NCBI RefSeq assembly: GCF_040712315.1
Contig: NC_134017.1
Span: 53,659,636 to 53,723,635, forward strand
Direction: 5' to 3'
Source: Castanea sativa
Lineage: Eukaryota > Streptophyta > Magnoliopsida > Fagales > Fagaceae
DNA length: 64,000 nt
Part shown: positions 34,501-46,039 of the stretch, piece after piece
Numbering within the stretch: position 1 is the stretch's first letter
How the letters are laid out: every line of letters begins with the position of its first letter
The notes under the pieces: model-generated
What the model was told of the DNA's origin: nothing
The model's input: only the letters and a program-made list of their open reading frames with translations
The model's database searches: none
Made by a program: the position numbers and the translations under genes

Positions 34501-35885
34501 TCACTAAGGATCGGCTGTTGATTGGTTTGGTTATGTTCAGCAAAGTGCTAAATATTTCCTTATAAAAGCCGCATTTCTGTTTGATGATCTTTTAAATAGC
34601 TCAAATGTGAGCGGAAATCATCAATTCCAAATCTATAAATTCATTAACACTGAAGGAATAAATCATAATTGAGAAAAAAAATCCAAAGCTTTTAGAAATT
34701 CTACTTACTGCAGCAAGACTGTACTTGTCCCGCAAGAATTTACAGAGAGCCAGCATTAAAGCTGTTTTCCTGTATGCATGAAAGAGAACTCCATCATTAC
34801 CTGTTCATTGAGTTTAACAGGCTAACAATGCACAACATATAAATTGAAATGAAAGGGGAATCAAGCCATGAAGTTTGAATGAAGGGCTGGAGGAATGAAA
34901 AATCCTATATTAAGGCATCAAAAATCATACATCTCTATTTTCCCTCTTAATCATCCATATTCACATTTCAAGAGAATGATACTTAACAAGGTAAATATGT
35001 CAAAAACAATGATAGGAAGAAACAACCAAAGCTCAAAATTGTATACAAGTGCACATCATCAAGTGTCAAAAGACATTGAAGCCTGAAAGAAATATTCACT
35101 ATAATAATGAAAATGACTCAAATAAATCGGTTCATGGAATAAACTACCAACTACAATGTTAGTATTTGATTTCATTGTGAATGCCTCTCAAACTTTTGAA
35201 CTTATCCAAAAAGAATGATAAATAGGTTCATAGAATAGACTAACAAATACAATGTTAGTATTTGATTTCATTGTGAATGCCACACTTCTCAAACATTTGA
35301 ACACAGCCCTTTCTAATTAATTGAGGAAGAACATATGAAAATAAATGAGTTACCAAGTTGACCACTTAAACCAACAAACACCAACTAACACTACCCAGTA
35401 ACCCATAAGAATTTGAACCTTGATAATAGACATGAACTTAAAGGAACCTAAAAATTAGCAGTTCATAAACTAGTATTATAATCAATCATTTCTCAGTTTT
35501 TTTTTTTTTTTTTTTTAAGGAGAAAAAAAAAATAGATGGGTGTAAATTGTCAGGTAATGTGAAGCAAGCAACAAAATAGAATAGTTAAAATGGGAAATAG
35601 AAGATACCCAGTACCAACAGGGCCACCAATGCCAACAGTGAAAGCTCTTTCATTGAAATCCCTGGTGAGAAGTGGTGGAGCTCTTCTGCTGAAGTAGCCT
35701 GGGGAGTATATGGGTTCATGTGAGTGTGGTGCCAGTCCATCATGGCTATGGTACACCTTCCCATCAGGGCCCACCCATGACTTTGTTGTTGAATCCCCAT
35801 GAGTATTATCATGGTCATGATCATGATGGTGCTGTTGATGATCATGGTCGTGATGATGATGGTCATGGGCATGGTGTGAAGTCAT
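31031..35885 (-). CDS. UREG: Urease accessory protein G (nickel-delivery GTPase), 6 exons
   Basis: Exons 35885-35608, 34769-34709, 33067-32866, 32241-32120, 31978-31874 and 31114-31031 join in frame with GT-AG introns: 852 nt, 283 aa, close to other plant UreG proteins. The N-terminus is very His/Asp-rich ([13 protein letters not shown]), a nickel or zinc store seen in plant UreG. The P-loop GGPVGTGKT is split by intron 1. Exon 3 carries the metal-binding Cys-Pro-His motif in [13 protein letters not shown], exons 3-4 join at ESGGDN, and exon 5 has the NKTD guanine-specificity motif. UreG is a cytosolic GTPase that hands nickel to urease with UreD and UreF. All key motifs are intact, so the gene is probably functional. 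Confidence 0.97.
33096..33381. repeat. 143-bp tandem duplication in UreG intron 2
   Basis: Two head-to-tail copies of about 143 bp (TTTTAATGCATCTATTAAC to TATTAGACCAT), differing by a few substitutions and a TA-count change. Confidence 0.9.
33442..33552 (-). pseudogene. Coding-like fragment in UreG intron 2
   Basis: Same strand as UreG, GC-richer than the surrounding intron, reading [18 protein letters not shown] then [10 protein letters not shown] to a TGA. It does not belong to UreG and I do not recognise the family. It could be an exon remnant of a captured or retroposed gene. Confidence 0.35.
34303..34413 (-). pseudogene. Second coding-like fragment in UreG intron 2
   Basis: Open in one frame for about 37 codons, reading [18 protein letters not shown] then [19 protein letters not shown], with protein-like composition. 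Lies upstream of the previous fragment on the same strand and may derive from the same inserted gene. Not part of UreG; unassigned. Confidence 0.3.
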
Positions 35886-36163
35886 TGTCTGCTGTTTGCA
35901 AAAGTAGTTTTTTTTTTTACTCAGAAGTGTGTCTCTGTCTGTCTAGACTCTAGAACCGATCGAGGAAGATGAGAAATTGGAACAGGTACTCAGGGAGGAG
36001 ATAAAGATGAAAAACTAATGGTCATGCTATGCATAATTACGAAAACACCCTTGAATTATTAGAATCTTTTCTTGGGTGTCTACGAAGTCAGTGAATACTT
36101 TTGACCTTCTATAATATAGTGCAAGAACAAGGATCGAGAACAAGGTTTGGCTTCGATTTGCTT
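35886..36163. other. UreG upstream region
   Basis: About 280 bp between the UreG start codon and the hAT target site. It should hold the 5' UTR and promoter; no clear TATA box is seen. Confidence 0.4.
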
Positions 36164-36339
36164 AAGAAAATTAGGGATGGTTATTTTATTGCTCTGCAGG
36201 TGGTTACCTGGCTCAGCCCGGCTCTAATGGGCCGAGTTTTTCTTGAGCCGATAAAGAATAGAGTTGGGTTTAGGTTTTAAAAAAAAAATCCCGAATCGGG
36301 TCTGAGTCGGGTCCATATTGTTGCTAAAATACCCTCATA

Positions 36340-36904
36340 TAAAGGTGGCAATTCGTGTTCGCGTGTCGGGTTCGTGTCGTGTCAACTCATACATATCCGA
36401 CTATATGGGTCCACACTAACTCGACATGTTTATTAAACGGGTCAAGATTCATCAACCCTAACACGATCCATTTACTAAACGGGTCAGTCGTGTCGACCTG
36501 TTTATCTAATTTTATCAAAATGAAGAAAAACATTTATGGAAAAACAAGCAAATAAATATTTTAAATATAAAATTCAGAACTAATTAGTAATTATATTACA
36601 AATAATCATTCAAAACTAAATCATATCTCAATATGATAAATAATCAATCACAATACATCAAATAAAATAAACTACAACAACTAATAAGTTTATATACTTA
36701 TAGTTTGAAAGGTATATTGGTAAAATTTTATTTAATTAAACGGGTCAAACGGGTTCTATAGGTTGAACCCTAACCCAACCCGTTTATCAAACGGGTTCGT
36801 CGTGTCAACCTGAATATGACACGAACCCATTAAGCCTCAACCCATAACCTGCTAATTTCGTGTCGTGTTGGGTTCGCGGGTCGTGTCCAATTTTGCCACC
36901 CCTA
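36340..36904. mobile_element. hAT-like element nested in the previous one
   Basis: 565 bp with termini TAAAGGTGGCAA and TTTTGCCACCCCTA, rich in CGGGTC/GACACGA subterminal words, flanked by a perfect 8-bp duplication CCCTCATA (36332-36339 and 36905-36912). Non-coding. A relative lies at 37817-38313. Confidence 0.8.
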
Positions 36905-36906
36905 CC

Positions 36907-36910
<4 letters not shown>

Positions 36911-36959
<49 letters not shown>
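36911..36959 (+). repeat. (TA)n microsatellite
   Basis: About 24 TA units adjoining the right target duplication of the nested hAT. Confidence 0.95.
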
Positions 36960-36964
<5 letters not shown>

Positions 36965-37816
36965 ATCCTAAATTTCTACTCCTTACTTCATTTCAGCTCA
37001 CAGCAGCCTGTCTCTCATCTCCACTCTTCAGCTCACACAATCTCACTCACTTACACTCACACACTCACAAATCACAATCTCACTCACTCTCAATCTCACC
37101 TTCAGCCAACTACCTAACATCTTACCGTCGGTCCAACTCTTGCCGCCGTCCCAAGCTTTCGCCGCTGTCCCAAGCTCTGTCACTGTCACCACTCTTCCTC
37201 AAGTGACCTCGCTAACAAGCACCTCAAGAGATCAAGCACCTCTCCTCACGGACCTCACCTCGCCAGACCCTCCTCAACCTTACAAGGCCACAACTCTCTC
37301 ATCTTTCTCACCTTATTGTGAACTCAAGCTTTTGTAATGAAAATCGTTCATTTTGTTCAAAGAATCAAATTTGTATTTTCTAGTTTAAGTGCTATTTTTG
37401 TTGAATATGATCGACTTGTTGGATTTGATTTTGTAGGGTCTATATGTTAATTCTTGTTTTTACTTTTGATGTGGGAAAATTTTGTAATGAAAAAAAAAGG
37501 TTTCCGATCTATTCAGATCTGGATTTTCTTGAGTGTCCCCTACTGTTTGGCTACTGAGAAAATAAGTATCAGGCAAATTTTTTTTTTATTGGGCAACGAA
37601 ATGGGCCCTGAAGTGGCATGTCCCAATAGGGCCCGACGGGGTGGGTCTAGGCCCCGAAAAAAAACCTATTTAATAATCGGGCTAGGTTCGGGTCGTTGGT
37701 TCTGGCCCGCAGGTCGGGTCCGGGTATTAAAAAACCTAACACAAACCCGACTCATTGCCATTCCTAAAGAAAATTGCACTATGCCTTTGTCGTCGCAAAG
37801 AGCTTTGAAATGTTGA

Positions 37817-38313
37817 TGAGGGTGGCAATTTGTGTTCACGTGTTAGATTCGTGTTGTGTCAACTTATGAGTATTCGATTATATAGGTCAACATTAACTCG
37901 ACATGTAACAGGTCAAGATTCCTTAACTCCAACACAGTACATTTATTAAACAGGTCAGTCGTGTTGACCTATTTTAATATAAAATTCAAAATTAACAAGT
38001 AACTACATCACAAATAATAATTTAAAACTAAAACATATCCCAATATCACAAATAATCAAGCACATTATATCAAAGAAAATAAATTACAACAACTAATAAG
38101 TTTATATGGAAGTATTGGTAAAATGACATTTAATTAAACGGTCAGACGGGTCAGACGGGTTCATGTATTCAATACTAACCCAACCCATTTATTAAACAGG
38201 TCAACTGTGTAAACCTGAATATGATACAAACCCGTTAAACCTCAATCCATAATTTTCTAATTTTGTATCATGTCGTATTAGGTTTGCAGGTCTTGTCCAA
38301 TTTTACCACTCTA
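37817..38313. mobile_element. hAT-like element, diverged sibling of 36340-36904
   Basis: About 497 bp with end-to-end similarity to 36340-36904 (GGTGGCAATT...GTGTTCACGTG to CTTGTCCAATTTTACCACTCTA). Flanks AATGTTGA and ATTGTTGT match at 6 of 8 positions, consistent with an older 8-bp duplication. Confidence 0.65.
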
Positions 38314-38441
38314 ATTGTTGTCATGTATATAACAGTTTTTTTTTAGAACTTTAAAATTGAAATTAAATTTTTTAAAATAATATATTAAAATTAATTATTG
38401 CTAACTTATTGATTTTTTAGTTTTTTTTTTTTTTATACTAA

Positions 38442-39475
38442 GGTTGCGTTTGTTTTGGCTGAAAACGTTTTCAGGAAATTATTTTTCAGCTTTTTGTGTG
38501 TTTGGTAGCTACAGAAAATTTGGTCAAACGGAAATTCAAATCCACGTTGACCGGAAAATAACCCCTCTCACCCGTAAATCCATTTCCATTCTTATTTTAC
38601 CTTCAATGAATTTTCGAAAAATACACACCCGAAGAGAGAGAGCTCAAGCACACTCCACCTAAAGAACTCAGGCACATCCTCGCCGGTCAGATCGCCGTCC
38701 TTGTTCGAATCCATCCTTGCCGGTGATGCCCAGAACCACCCCTCTACACACGGCCTCACCGTCGCAAGCAAGCCACTTTGCCGACCCATCCCTTGTCCTC
38801 GTCCTCCACCGACCCATCCCTCATCCTCACCAACCCATCCCCCATCCTCGTCCTCACCGACCCACCTCCATCCACCCATCCCTCGTTCGAACCAACCCAT
38901 ACCTTCAAATCAAGTTTTATGCTTTGAAACCAGACACGAGAGAGAGAGAGCTTGAAGGGAAAGTGAAATCGAAGAGAGAGAGAGCTTGAACCTGGGAGAA
39001 TCAGGTTGCCGCCGCCAGCTCATAGTCGCCGCCTGAAGCTCGTCGTCACCGCCAAACACAGATCGAAGCCTTGTCATCTCGTTCTTGTTGCCGCTGAAGC
39101 TCGTCGACAACGCCAACACACAGATCGGAGCCTTGACCCGATTTCAACCTCTCTCGATCTCTCACTCTTTCATCCTCCCCCTCTCTGTTTGACCGAGTTA
39201 ATGGTTTTATTTTGATTTTTTTTTCTTTAAAAAGTTTACATCTTGCAATTTTCTATTATAAATTTGTTTGGAAGCTGAGAAAATGGCTAAGAAAATGTGA
39301 GAAACCAATAGAAAATTTGTATTTTTCAGAATGTTACCAAACACTTGAAAATATTTTCTAATACAATTTTCAAATTGCAACCAAACACTAAAAAAATATT
39401 TTCCTCTCCCGAAAATATTTTCACCTGAAAATATTTTACACTCAGAAAATATTTTACATTCAACCAAACGCAGCC
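38442..39475. mobile_element. PIF/Harbinger-like element carrying an EF-hand fragment
   Basis: 1034 bp with inverted termini GGTTGCGTTTG and CAAACGCAGCC, flanked by TAA on both sides (38439-38441, 39476-39478). Arms of about 50-90 bp contain GAAAATATTTT words. The interior is GC-richer than its surroundings and looks captured: a Pro-rich plus-strand frame and, on the minus strand, an EF-hand coding piece. No transposase. Confidence 0.7.
38658..38735 (-). pseudogene. EF-hand coding fragment inside the Harbinger-like element
   Basis: Read on the minus strand, 38711-38676 encodes DSNKDGDLTGED, a textbook 12-residue EF-hand loop (Asp, Asn, Asp, Gly, Asp, hydrophobic, Asp at the end), flanked by FWASPARM and VPEFFR. 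GC content is high. Only one hand is present, with no recognisable partner helix pair. Probably captured from a calcium-binding protein gene; the donor family is unknown. Confidence 0.5.
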
Positions 39476-39478
39476 TAA

Positions 39479-39872
39479 GTGGTATTTCTAATTTTTATAT
39501 TAATAGAGCTTTAGAATTAAGCCTCTCTAAGAATGAGATTTATTTGTAAGATTAATTATATGATTTGTGAAAAAAAAAATAGATTTATGAAATAAATTTA
39601 AATTCATTAGCAGCATTTAAACAGTAACCGTTAATTTTCAATTGCAATTAAATGAAAGATTTTTCTTTTTCTCAAATGCCAAAAAGGTTCTTTAAATAAA
39701 ATATTTCATTAAGATCAGTATAATTAGGTGAGGGAAAAACAGAAAACTTTCAAATGTATGTATTATGTATATTGAAGCTTATTAGATCAAATTGTGTGCT
39801 TCTTTTTCATTTAGCAAAAAAAAAAATGTGCTTATTTTTCTTGTGTTTAATTGTTTATATATTTGGTTGGTT
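39479..39872. other. AT-rich spacer before element 2
   Basis: No gene or repeat recognised. Its last bases (39873-39877, ATATC) are the left target duplication of element 2. Confidence 0.45.
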
Positions 39873-39877
39873 ATATC

Positions 39878-40609
39878 TGTGGGGAGTAAAAGGGCCCAAG
39901 TGGGCATATGGGCCTTTGGGCTGTAACATGGAGGGCCGACCTGCTCCAGGATTAAACTCTATAAGTTGGCCCATACGCCGAGGGTCCGAGGATGCAGCCG
40001 AGGACGACCTTCCCCTCGGACAAGCCCAGGAGAATTCAAAGCTTCATTATGAAGGTCAAAGCACAACTTTAGAAAGACTAATGGTTAAAGGGGGAAACTC
40101 TGAACCTTCTCGATACACCAGTATAAAGGAAAATATCTAGAGCAAAGGCTGCCACCTCCGCATTAAAGGCTCTGCACCTACCTCCCTGGCCGCATTAATG
40201 GGGAAGTGACCCCTGAACAGTAGGGTAGAAACTTCTAGTCAGGGTCCCAAAGGGCACCTGAAAAAGGGGTATTTAAGGGGGAGGAAGCCAAAAGAAGAGG
40301 GGATCTCTCTCTTTTTCTCTCTCTCTCGCTTACTCTCTCTCTCTAAAGAAAAAGAAAGGAAATTAAGGATTGTAACCTGTAAGAAAGAAAGAGAAATAAT
40401 AAAGAAGTAGTCCTCGGCTCGAGTCCGAGGATATCCAATCGCAATTATCATTCGTTATTTACTTGTATTTGTTTATAAAAGCCTGTTATCAAGCTCCCAG
40501 CATCTCTAACCTAGATTTCAAGCCCACACTCTACAAATTTTATTGTTTAAGGCTCATTGGGCCTGAGCCCATAATCTTCTTTGGGTCCAGGTGCAATTGT
40601 GCACTTACA
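39878..40609 (+). repeat. 5' LTR of element 2
   Basis: 732 bp, TGTGGGGAGT...GCACTTACA. A TATTTAAGG box at 40270-40278 followed by CT-rich DNA is the likely promoter, and AATAATAAAG near 40396 a possible polyadenylation signal. It contains CTCGGCTCGAGTCCGAGG, partly deleted in the 3' LTR. Confidence 0.95.
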
Positions 40610-40611
40610 AC

Positions 40612-40629
40612 TGGCGCCGTCTGTGGGAA
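40612..40629 (+). other. Primer-binding site of element 2
   Basis: TGGCGCCGTCTGTGGGAA two bases after the LTR. Identical to the site in element 1; the first nine bases resemble a tRNA-Asp 3' end. Confidence 0.85.
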
Positions 40630-40656
40630 ATCTAATCTAGAAGGAGTGGGAATACT

Positions 40657-42675
40657 ATGGCAGGCTTGGGTTCTCACCATGCAGAGTCACAGGGATCACA
40701 ACCGGAAGATCATTTCGAACGTCTTGAACATCGAAGGGATCGTGAGGGAAGTGTCCATACAGAATACCCAGGCGCTAGCCATACTCATGGTGGGGGTAGC
40801 ACCACCCACGAGAAGGGTTCTAAGTCCATGCAGAAGAAGATTAATCGTTTGAAGAGAAAGTTACGCCGCGCCAGGCGCAGGTCTTCACCATCCTCGTCTA
40901 ATCCTTCCTCAGAGGAGGAACGGGGAGGTAGCTACAGCTCAAGATCATGCTCACCCCCCAGTGCAATGTCCTCTGGTGAGGAGGATGACCAGCCAGCTCG
41001 TAGACGTAAGAAGGCTCCTTTTAGGGGCTTAGGGAACGATGCTATGAGTCGGGCGCTGCACCAACTCTCTAAATCACCGTTTTCACGGAGGATTGAGAAG
41101 GGGAGGCTTCCCAGGAGGTTTACTCAAACCACCTTTACCATCTACAATGGCTGGACTGATCCGGTGGAGCACGTAAGTCACTTTAACCAGAGAATGGCGG
41201 TGCACTCTCACAACGAGACCCTGATGTGTAAAGTTTTCCCCTCTAGCTTGGGACCTGTTGCTATGAGGTGGTTCAACGGCCTTAAAACGGGGTCTATAGG
41301 TTCGTTCGGGGAGCTTACTAGAGCATTCGCTTTGCGGTTCATTACGTGTAGCAGAGTACCTCGGCCATTGGACTCGCTGTTATCCATGACCATGAGGGAA
41401 GGTGAGACGTTGAAAGCATACTCCGACCGTTACTGGGAGATGTTTAATGAAATAGATGGCGACTTTGATGAGGTGGCGCTCAATACCTTTAAAGTAGGTC
41501 TTCCTACTGGTCACGACCTGAGAAAGTCTTTGACTAAAAAGCCCGTCCGCAGCGTACGTCGCCTCATGGACCGTATTGACGAGTACAAGAGGGTGGAGGA
41601 AGACCAACAGCAAGGAAAGGGTAAGGAGAAGGTTATCCCGCGCAGAGAGAAGGGATTTCAAAGGGTTGGACAGTACCACAATAACAAGCCGAGGCGAGAT
41701 TACGTTGAGCGATCCGGCTCGGCGGCACTGTGCAAGTGAACACAAGGTTCCGAGAACTAGTACATCGATTGCCGGAGAAAGTTCGTAAGGGGCCCTTCTT
41801 TAGATGGCCCGATAAGATGGCGGGGAGACCCCCGCAAAGAGGAATCGAACCTCTTTGCCGGTACCACCAGATGTGGGCCACACTACCGAGAATCCTCGGA
41901 CCGTTTTGGAACCACTGGAGCAGCTTGTTAGCTGAAGGAAAAGGCGAAAAGACTGCACATGCCTAACCTAGCGGGCAAAGGGCCAATCCGGTTCAAACAA
42001 TCAAAGGAATAATTCATCTCGGCCGGCGTTAGGAACAATTAATGTTATTTATTTTTGCCGCACTGGCAGACCGCCGGCCTCCCACCCGAGTGGTGTCAGC
42101 TTTCACATCCTCGAGCCGAGGAGTTGGGCTGCAGGCCGAAGAGGTTGAAGCTAAATTTGCCCGTCTTGGGATTCTCCGAGGAGGATAAGGTAGGGACTAT
42201 CCAACCCCATGACGATGCTCTTGTAGTTACGCTTAGGATAGGGAACTATGATGTGAGGAGGGTTATGATAGATCAGGGCAGCGGTGCAGATATCATGTAC
42301 CCTGATCTATTTAAGGGGTTAAGATTGAAGCTAGAAGATCTTACTCCTTATGACTCGCCACTTATAAGCTTCGAGGGGAGGGCCGTTGTGCCGAAGGGAC
42401 AGATTCATTTGCCCGTTCAATCCGGCTCAGAAACGGTTGAAGTGGATTTCATTGTGGTTGACGCGTACTCTCCATATACAGCCATCCTCGCCAGGCCATG
42501 GCTGCACGCTTTTGGAGCTGTCTCCTCTACCTTGCATGTTAAGGTTAAGTTCCCCTCGGGGGAATGTGTTGAAGAGGTCCTCGGCAACCAATCGGTGGCC
42601 AGGCAATGCATGTCGGCTGCAGTACTACACCAGGCAGAAGCCGAGTCGTCGGCCTCGATCACCAAAGACTTATAG
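40657..42675 (+). pseudogene. Ty3/Gypsy gag-protease, frameshifted
   Basis: Starts MAGLGSHHAESQ 47 bp after the LTR. The N-terminus contains a basic Arg/Lys/Ser-rich tract (KKINRLKRKLRRARRRS) missing from element 1, then the gag core (FTIYNGWTDPVEHVSHF, LGPVAMRWFNGL). The frame breaks at a TGA near 41737; the knuckle region follows in another frame (41730-41966) and is damaged again inside CRYHQ...HTTE, losing a zinc ligand. The protease (42055-42675) carries IDQGSGADIMY and FEGRAVVPKGQIHLP and ends in TAG. The motif is DQGSG, not the usual D-T/S-G, as in element 1, so it is a family trait. Confidence 0.9.
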
Positions 42676-42681
42676 CAGTTA
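42673..42681 (+). promoter_or_regulatory. Amber readthrough-type context between protease and RT
   Basis: TAG followed by CAGTTA, fitting UAG-CARYYA. RT continues in the same frame (QLTAPDSSG, then MMTGDEARC). Element 1 has TAG CAATCA at the same point. Confidence 0.6.
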
Positions 42682-45600
42682 ACCGCTCCTGATTCATCTG
42701 GAATGATGACAGGAGATGAGGCTCGTTGTGAGAAATTAGAGAAATTTTTAATAGCCGATGATCCAGAGAGGTTCTTCCAAGTCGGCATACGTTTGCCTCA
42801 CCAGGAGAAAATGGAGTTGTTGGAATTTCTGAAGGACAATATTGATGTTTTTGCGTGGGACTCGTATGAGGCTCCAGGTGTAGATCCGTGCTTCATTTGC
42901 CATCGTTTGAATGTCAACCCTGCCATTGTTCCGAGAAGGCAGCCACCTCGGTGTTCTTCCAAAGAACATTCTGAGGCTGTAAAGGAAAAGGTGCTCAAAC
43001 TTAAGAGGGCTGGGGCTATCAAAGAAGTCTTCTACCCCGAGTGGTTGGCCCATACAGTTGTTGTTAAGAAGAAGAATGGAACGTGGAGGGTATGTGTGGA
43101 CTTTACTGATCTGAACAAGGCCTGTCCCAAAGATTCATTCCCAATGCCGTGTATTGATCAACTGGTGGATGCCACTGTCGGACATCCTCGGATGAGTTTT
43201 TTGGATGCCTTCCAGGGTTACCATCGGATTCCTCGAAGCGTGGAGGATCGAAGAGAAGACGGCTTTCATTACTCCACCGGGGAACTACCACTATAAGGTC
43301 ATGCCATTTGGGTTGAAAAATGCCGGGGCTACTTACCAAAGAATGATGACCAGGATGTTCGAACAGCAATTGGGGAAGACTATTGAGGTGTATGTAGACG
43401 ATATGGTGGTAAAGAGCAAAACGATACCTTCACACGTCAAAGATCTAGCCGACACCTTCCAGGTGCTAAGAAAGTACAAACTGCACCTTAACGCCTCAAA
43501 GTGCTCTTTTGGCGTGGGGCCCGAAAATTTTTTGGGTTACATGATTACTCACAGAGGCATAGAGGTGAACCCAGTGCAGGTCAAGGCTATTTAGGATTTA
43601 CAGCCGCCTCGGAACCCAAAAGAGATCCAGAAATTGACCGGGATGATTGCCGCATTGAATAGGTTTATCTCTCGGTCAGCTGACCGGTGCCGTCCTTTCT
43701 TCCGGTTGTTGAATAAGTGGAAAGAGTTTCAATGGACCGAGGACTGCGTGTTAGCTTTCCAACAGCTTAAGCAATATCTTTCTCGGCCACCCATTTTGTC
43801 TTGCCCTGAGGCGGACGAGGTCTTGTTTGCCTATCTGGCAGTGGCCGTCCACGCGGTCAGCCTTGTCCTTGTAAGGAATGAAAGCGGGGTGCAAAGACCT
43901 GTCTACTACATTAGTAAGTCTTTAAATGAGGCCGAGGTGCGCTATTTGCTCTTGGAGAAAGCACTTCTGGCCATAGTTCACGCCACGCGCAAGCTTCCTC
44001 ATTATTTCCAGTCTCACACCGTAGTGGTTCTGACCCAATTGCCTCTCAAGGCGATGTTACGCAGCGCCGATTACTCTGGTAGGGTGGCAAAGTGGGGAAC
44101 CATTTTAGGAGTTTTTGACGTTAAATACAAGCCTCGCACCTCGGTGAAGGGCCAGGTCCTCGCTGACTTGGTGGCAGAGTTTACTGAACCATTGCTAGAA
44201 GAAACTTTAAAAGAAGCACACACGGATGGAAAATCAGTTAGTATGATCACGGCCGCAGTGCCTTGGACTTGGAAAGTGTACGTGGATGGGGCTGCTAATC
44301 AGAGAGGGTCTGGTGTTGGACTTGTTCTAATGTCCCCTGAGGGAATTGTCTTCGAAAAATCTTTGAGATTGGCATTCTCAGCTACTAACAATGAGGCCGA
44401 GTATGAAGCAGTCTTGGTGGGCATGCAGATGGTACGAAGGATGGGTGGAAAGGAAATCCATGTGTTCTCGGACTCTCAGTTAGTGGTCGGCCAAGTCATG
44501 GGGACCATGGAGGCTAGAGACCCCAGAATGCAAGAATATTTGGCCCAGGTCAAGCGTCAACAAGCCGAATTTGACTCCTTCGTTCTAACTCACATTTCTA
44601 GAAGTGGAAACACCCATGCCGACTCCTTAGCTACGTCAGCAACGTCCTCGGCTCAGGGCTTGCCCAGGATTGTCCTTGTGGAGGATTTGCTGGAGCCAAC
44701 TCTTACCCCCGCCAAGGCGGCCCGCATCTATCTAATAAGGCCCGGACCTAGCTGGATTGACCCGGTCATATGTTTTCTTAGGAATGATATCCTTCCTGAA
44801 GACAAGTCTGAAGCAGATAAGATACGTCGAAAGGCGCCACGTTTTTGGTTGTCCGAGGACCAAAAATTGTACAGACGATCCTTCTCAGGACCGTTCTTGT
44901 TATGTGTGCACCCTGAATCAACGGAAGCACTTCTGGAGGAGCTGCATGAAGGGATTTGTGGAAGCCACACTGGGGGACGGTCCTTAGCCCATAGGGCCTT
45001 GACTCAGGGTTATTGGTGGCCCAATATGCAAAGAGAGGCTCAAGACTATGCCAAAAAATGTGATCAATGCCAGAGGTTCGCCCCTAATATTCATCAACCT
45101 GGAGGGGTTCTAAACCCTCTCTCCAGTCCTTGGCCTTTTGCGCAGTGGGGATTGGATATAGTGGGGCCGTTTCCGAGAGCTGCAGGAAACAAAAGATGGT
45201 TTCTTGTGGGAACAGACTATTTCACTAAATGGGTTGAGGCCGAGCCCTTAGCAAATATCAGAGATGTTGATTCCAAGAAGTTTGTCTAGAAAAATATTGT
45301 CACTAGATTCGGTATACCACACACACTTATCTCCGACAATGGCGTTCAATTTGACAGCAAGGCCTTTAGGCAATATTGTGGTGACATGGGTATCATAAAT
45401 AGATACTCCACCCCAGCTTATCCCTAGGGAAATGGGCAAGCCGAGGCCGTTAACAAGGTCATAGTCAGTGGACTTAAGAAAAGGTTGGACGATGCGAAAG
45501 GCAGATGGGTAGAAGAACTCCCTCATGTTCTGTGGACGTATCGGACCACCCCGCGTAGGTCCACGGGAGAAACGCCATTCTCTATGACATATGGAGCCGA

Positions 45601-45991
45601 GGCAGTGATACCTCTGGAATCTGGTTTTCCCACCCTAAAGACAAGTTCTTTTAGCCCGGAGAATAACAATGGACTCCTGGAGAAAGGTCTTGATTTACTC
45701 GAAGAACGACGAGAGGCAGCCATGGTTCAGATGGCTTATTATCAACAAAAACTTAATTGGGGATATGATGCCCACGTGAAGCTAAGGCCACTAGCGCCTG
45801 GGGATCTCGTATTAAGAAAGGTTGTGGGCACTTCAAGGAACCCAGCTTGGGGTAAGCTCGGACTAAACTGGGAAGGCCCCTATCGAATTGTTTTAGTAGC
45901 AGGTATAGGGTCGTACCGGCTAGCTGATTTAGATGAAAGAATTGTACCACGCCCATGGAATGTAAATAACCTGCGAAGGTATTATTATTAA
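42676..45991 (+). pseudogene. Ty3/Gypsy pol (RT, two RNases H, integrase), with breaks
   Basis: RT: HTVVVKKKNGTWRVCVDF, FPMPCIDQLVDATVGHPRM and YVDD at 43391-43402. A frameshift lies near 43235-43260, between the FQGYH block and the FITPPGNYHYKVMPFG block. RNase H 1: PVYYISKSLNEAEVRYLLL and LPHYFQSHTVVVL. RNase H 2: VDGAANQRGSGVGLV, TNNEAEYEAV and FSDSQLVVGQ. Integrase: HEGICGSHTGG, CDQCQRF, GLDIVGPF, ISDNG and NGQAEAVNK, ending NNLRRYYY. Stops lie at 43592-43594, 45287-45289 and 45425-45427. Apart from these breaks each domain is well preserved and closely follows element 1. Confidence 0.92.
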
Positions 45992-46039
45992 TAAAGTGTG
46001 TTTTTGTTTGTGATCAGTTCAAAGTTGTAAATACTGCAG

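Larger units (their letters stand above)
36172..37766. mobile_element. hAT-like non-autonomous element, host of a nested hAT
   Basis: Termini TAGGGATGG and CCATTCCTA are inverted, and AAGAAAAT is duplicated perfectly at 36164-36171 and 37767-37774, the 8-bp signature of hAT transposons. Subterminal regions are rich in CGGGTC and GGCCCG words. The interior (36960-37340) is a CT-rich, GC-richer leader-like segment with a possible short frame but no transposase. Another hAT sits inside at 36340-36904. Confidence 0.8.

Noticed and set aside
37140..37337. Pro/Ser-rich 65-codon frame within the hAT element
   Set aside because: No start context, family similarity or splice evidence; likely leader DNA.
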